Positions 6,601 through 7,204 of a stretch of 7,204 nt of DNA are shown piece by piece (the first letter of the stretch is position 1; each line of letters opens with the position of its first letter). This DNA is from Actinomycetes bacterium (lineage in GTDB: Bacteria > Actinomycetota > Actinomycetes > Actinomycetales > Microbacteriaceae). The DNA is taken from positions 1 to 7,204 of the forward strand of contig JAEYVZ010000091.1 of assembly GCA_023431405.1 (NCBI GenBank), read 5' to 3'. Position numbers and translations under genes: made by a program. Under the pieces are notes generated by a model. That model saw only the letters and a list, made by a program, of their open reading frames with translations. It was not told the DNA's origin and searched no databases.

Positions 6601-6857
6601 CGTTCGACTACTCGGTCGCCGCGTACAGCCTCACCTCCGGCGGTGAAGACGAGGTCAGCGGCACGGCCACCTTCAACCCGAAGGCGCCGGCGCTGAGCAG
6701 CGTCGACACCCTCACGGTGCCCAAGCGCGGCAAGGCGACCGCGTCGATCACGGTCGACCGCGCCGCGTACGCCGCGCAGAAGCCGCTCGGTGCCATGGTC
6801 GTCGTGCTCGACAACCAGGCCGGCGCGAAGGAGGCGCAGCTGCTGAAGGTCAAGTAG
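3699..6857 (+). CDS. Secreted S8 family subtilisin-like serine protease with PA insert
   Basis: This 1052-residue extracellular protease starts at TTG. Residues 1-23 form a Sec signal peptide (QRR, a hydrophobic core, then ALA before A24). Residues 46-147 look like an I9-type propeptide that chaperones folding and is cut off. The S8 domain (about 155-650) has its triad at D180 (AIIDTGID), H258 (CNGHGTHVAGT) and S594 (SGTSMAAPHVAG), with oxyanion N368 (SAGNSGP). A protease-associated (PA) domain is inserted at about 395-545, with C444 and C469 as a likely disulfide; C255 and C311 may form another. Residues 660-785 resemble an Fn3-like beta-sandwich. A Lys/Gly-rich linker follows (797-820), then a C-terminal region with a calcium-loop-like DTNRDGTPDW (898-907). 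There is no LPXTG or C-terminal membrane anchor, so release into the medium is likely. The architecture resembles Vpr-like subtilases; the substrate is unknown, with general protein scavenging the likeliest role. Confidence 0.95.
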   Translation: MQRRILATIGAIALMLPSTAALAATGDDTSPDSSQSASRGEISNGITPKSVGADGRVTVIIEMTGDPVAVVQAEKGRNLTSSERSAVKSKLKKAQDSIRGSITGKGGKIQAQMQSAYNGIQATVPAKQLDAVADLPGVVAVHPVRTYDLDNAVSVPFLGVPQVWENTGYTGENVKVAIIDTGIDYTHATFGGPGTVNAFEEAAAASDAPADPALYGPSAPRVKGGIDLVGDDYNADPASDSYQPVPHPDDNPLDCNGHGTHVAGTAAGSGVNADGSTYTGAYDTTTASNSFRVGPGVAPEADLYAVRVFGCDGSTDVVVPAIDWAVANGMDVINMSLGSSYGRGDDPDAVAASNAVGAGVVVVASAGNSGPSPYLTGSPGTGDGVIAVSAVDSSESFPGATITVDGQSIEAINANGAEVDGLGDLTVVRVTDDPATSENEALGCSVEAFTKAGITSGGNQLAVVDRGTCARAAKPIFGQQAGAAAVVMVNNADTLPPYEGMITSNPDDGTPYDVTIPFLGVRSSDGAALVDDATATLTATEIANPGFRGYASFSSSGPRSGDSAISPDVAAPGVSISSAGVGTGNGAAILSGTSMAAPHVAGVAALTVQSHPTWTAPQVSAAIVSTADPEKVAGQSLTRGGVGLVDTAQAVATTVTATGDAFRTESGWARESALSFGFQESSLGFGGVKTVTVRNDGKKPVTFTVSAAPSEQSVKANVKFSHKKITVRAGGSAKLVVSVAASAKDVPTSVLPDDQFAFYEISGDVVLTSSDATLRVPYLIVPRSTSKVSATISSSPSKHGSATPKKGDKGDKGKGKSTTNKLTLRNSLGALDAQANVYTWGLSDKKDAPAAVTDTGYDVRAAGVRTYMEGSEQVLEFAVNTHKRWSNAANNEFDVIIDTNRDGTPDWIVFSYDSGAFRAGDVNGVTEVFLYNIATRQYLGAGYLATAPTDSSTILLPVWASDIGVTGAFDYSVAAYSLTSGGEDEVSGTATFNPKAPALSSVDTLTVPKRGKATASITVDRAAYAAQKPLGAMVVVLDNQAGAKEAQLLKVK

Positions 6858-6878
6858 CCCTTCGGGGAGGACCCCAGC

Positions 6879-6912
6879 CCGAGGGGGCGGTGCGGACGCA
6901 TCGCCCCCTCGG
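6879..6912 (+). terminator. Strong hairpin terminator after the protease gene
   Basis: CCGAGGGGGCG (6879-6889) pairs perfectly with CGCCCCCTCGG (6902-6912); a G-U pair and TGC/GCA extend the stem inward to a GGAC loop. It starts 21 nt after the TAG stop and is followed by TGTTCTC, a weak T-rich tail. It lies between convergent genes and could also block transcription from the right. Confidence 0.8.
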
Positions 6913-6958
6913 TGTTCTCGTGGGCGGATCCTCGCGGTGTTCTTGCCGTGGTGTTCCT

Positions 6959-7000
6959 CGCGCTGACGCGCGCCGCGGGGGCGACTCGGAGGTCAGCGCG
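6959..7000 (-). other. 9-bp inverted repeat overlapping the stop codon of the last gene
   Basis: CGCGCTGAC (6959-6967) is the exact reverse complement of GTCAGCGCG (6992-7000), with a 24-nt GC-rich loop. The right arm contains the stop codon of the minus-strand gene (6993-6995). It may be the 3' end hairpin of that transcript. No U-tract follows on the minus strand. Confidence 0.4.
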
Positions 7001-7204
7001 TGCAGAGCTTGAGGGTGTCGCCCGAGCCGAAGCGGTAGTCGTACGTCTCCCCGTCGACCGACACGACCACCCGCATTCCGTCGACGAGGGCCTGCGTGTA
7101 CGACTGGCCGGGGCTCGGGCACCCGAGCGAGCCGTCGGTGAACACCATGCTCTCGGCGGAGACGAGCTCGGGGACCCCGTCGACGCCACGCGTCTTGAGG
7201 TCGT
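6993..7204 (-). CDS. 3' end of a conserved small protein with GSLGCP...PG..YTQ motif (partial)
   Basis: The final 70 codons of a minus-strand gene are read up to a TGA at 6993-6995; the 5' part lies beyond the window. Near the C-terminus it has FTDGSLGCPSPGQSYTQAL followed by an alternating beta-type stretch (VVVSVDGETYDYRFG) and ends KLCTR. I recognise the DGSLGCP.PG..YTQ signature from conserved uncharacterised bacterial proteins, several of them exported or lipoproteins, but I cannot name a function. Two cysteines (in LGCP and near the C-terminus) could form a disulfide in an exported protein. Frame choice rests on this motif and on GC-rich third positions. The signal peptide and start cannot be seen. 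It converges on the protease gene. Confidence 0.8.
   Translation of the reverse strand, partial: DLKTRGVDGVPELVSAESMVFTDGSLGCPSPGQSYTQALVDGMRVVVSVDGETYDYRFGSGDTLKLCTR

Noticed and set aside
6608..7189. A 193-residue minus-strand frame reaching into the protease 3' end
   Set aside because: It runs antisense to the protease and through its terminator, and conflicts with the frame that encodes the conserved GSLGCP motif.

Overview
The window is GC-rich, with almost all codons ending in G or C. It looks like the chromosome of an actinobacterium. The gene content fits Microbacteriaceae (Microbacterium-like): an actinobacterial Bax-inhibitor-1/YccA membrane protein, a stand-alone LigD-type polymerase-domain protein, and a large secreted subtilase with a PA insert. 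The genus is an inference; no rRNA or other marker gene is present.

Layout from left to right. Positions 1-156 are non-coding and hold two identical 51-bp copies of an intergenic repeat, 76 bp apart. At 157-1368 (minus) lies a LigD-like primase/polymerase-domain protein. It has its own promoter, spaced so that translation probably starts at the first base of the mRNA. At 1481-2404 (minus) lies a seven-helix BI-1/YccA family protein, followed by a strong hairpin terminator that separates it from the polymerase gene. A divergent intergenic region of about 165 bp follows. At 2569-3573 (plus) lies a cytoplasmic GlpQ-type glycerophosphodiester phosphodiesterase, also probably leaderless. A 125-bp gap carries a 26-bp near-perfect palindrome. 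At 3699-6857 (plus) lies a 1052-residue secreted S8 protease, starting at TTG and closed by a strong terminator. From 7204 back to 6993 (minus) is the 3' end of a small protein carrying a conserved GSLGCP...PG..YTQ motif; the gene runs off the window.

The genes do not form one operon or an obvious joint pathway. Each complete gene appears to have its own promoter or regulatory region, and the functions are separate: DNA repair or gap filling, membrane stress and ion homeostasis, phospholipid headgroup recycling, and extracellular proteolysis. I see no defence system, CRISPR array, mobile element, tRNA or rRNA. The points most worth a second look are the 51-bp intergenic repeat, the palindrome in front of the protease, the two promoters placed for leaderless translation, and an apparent excess of the word GGATGC/GCATCC across the window.
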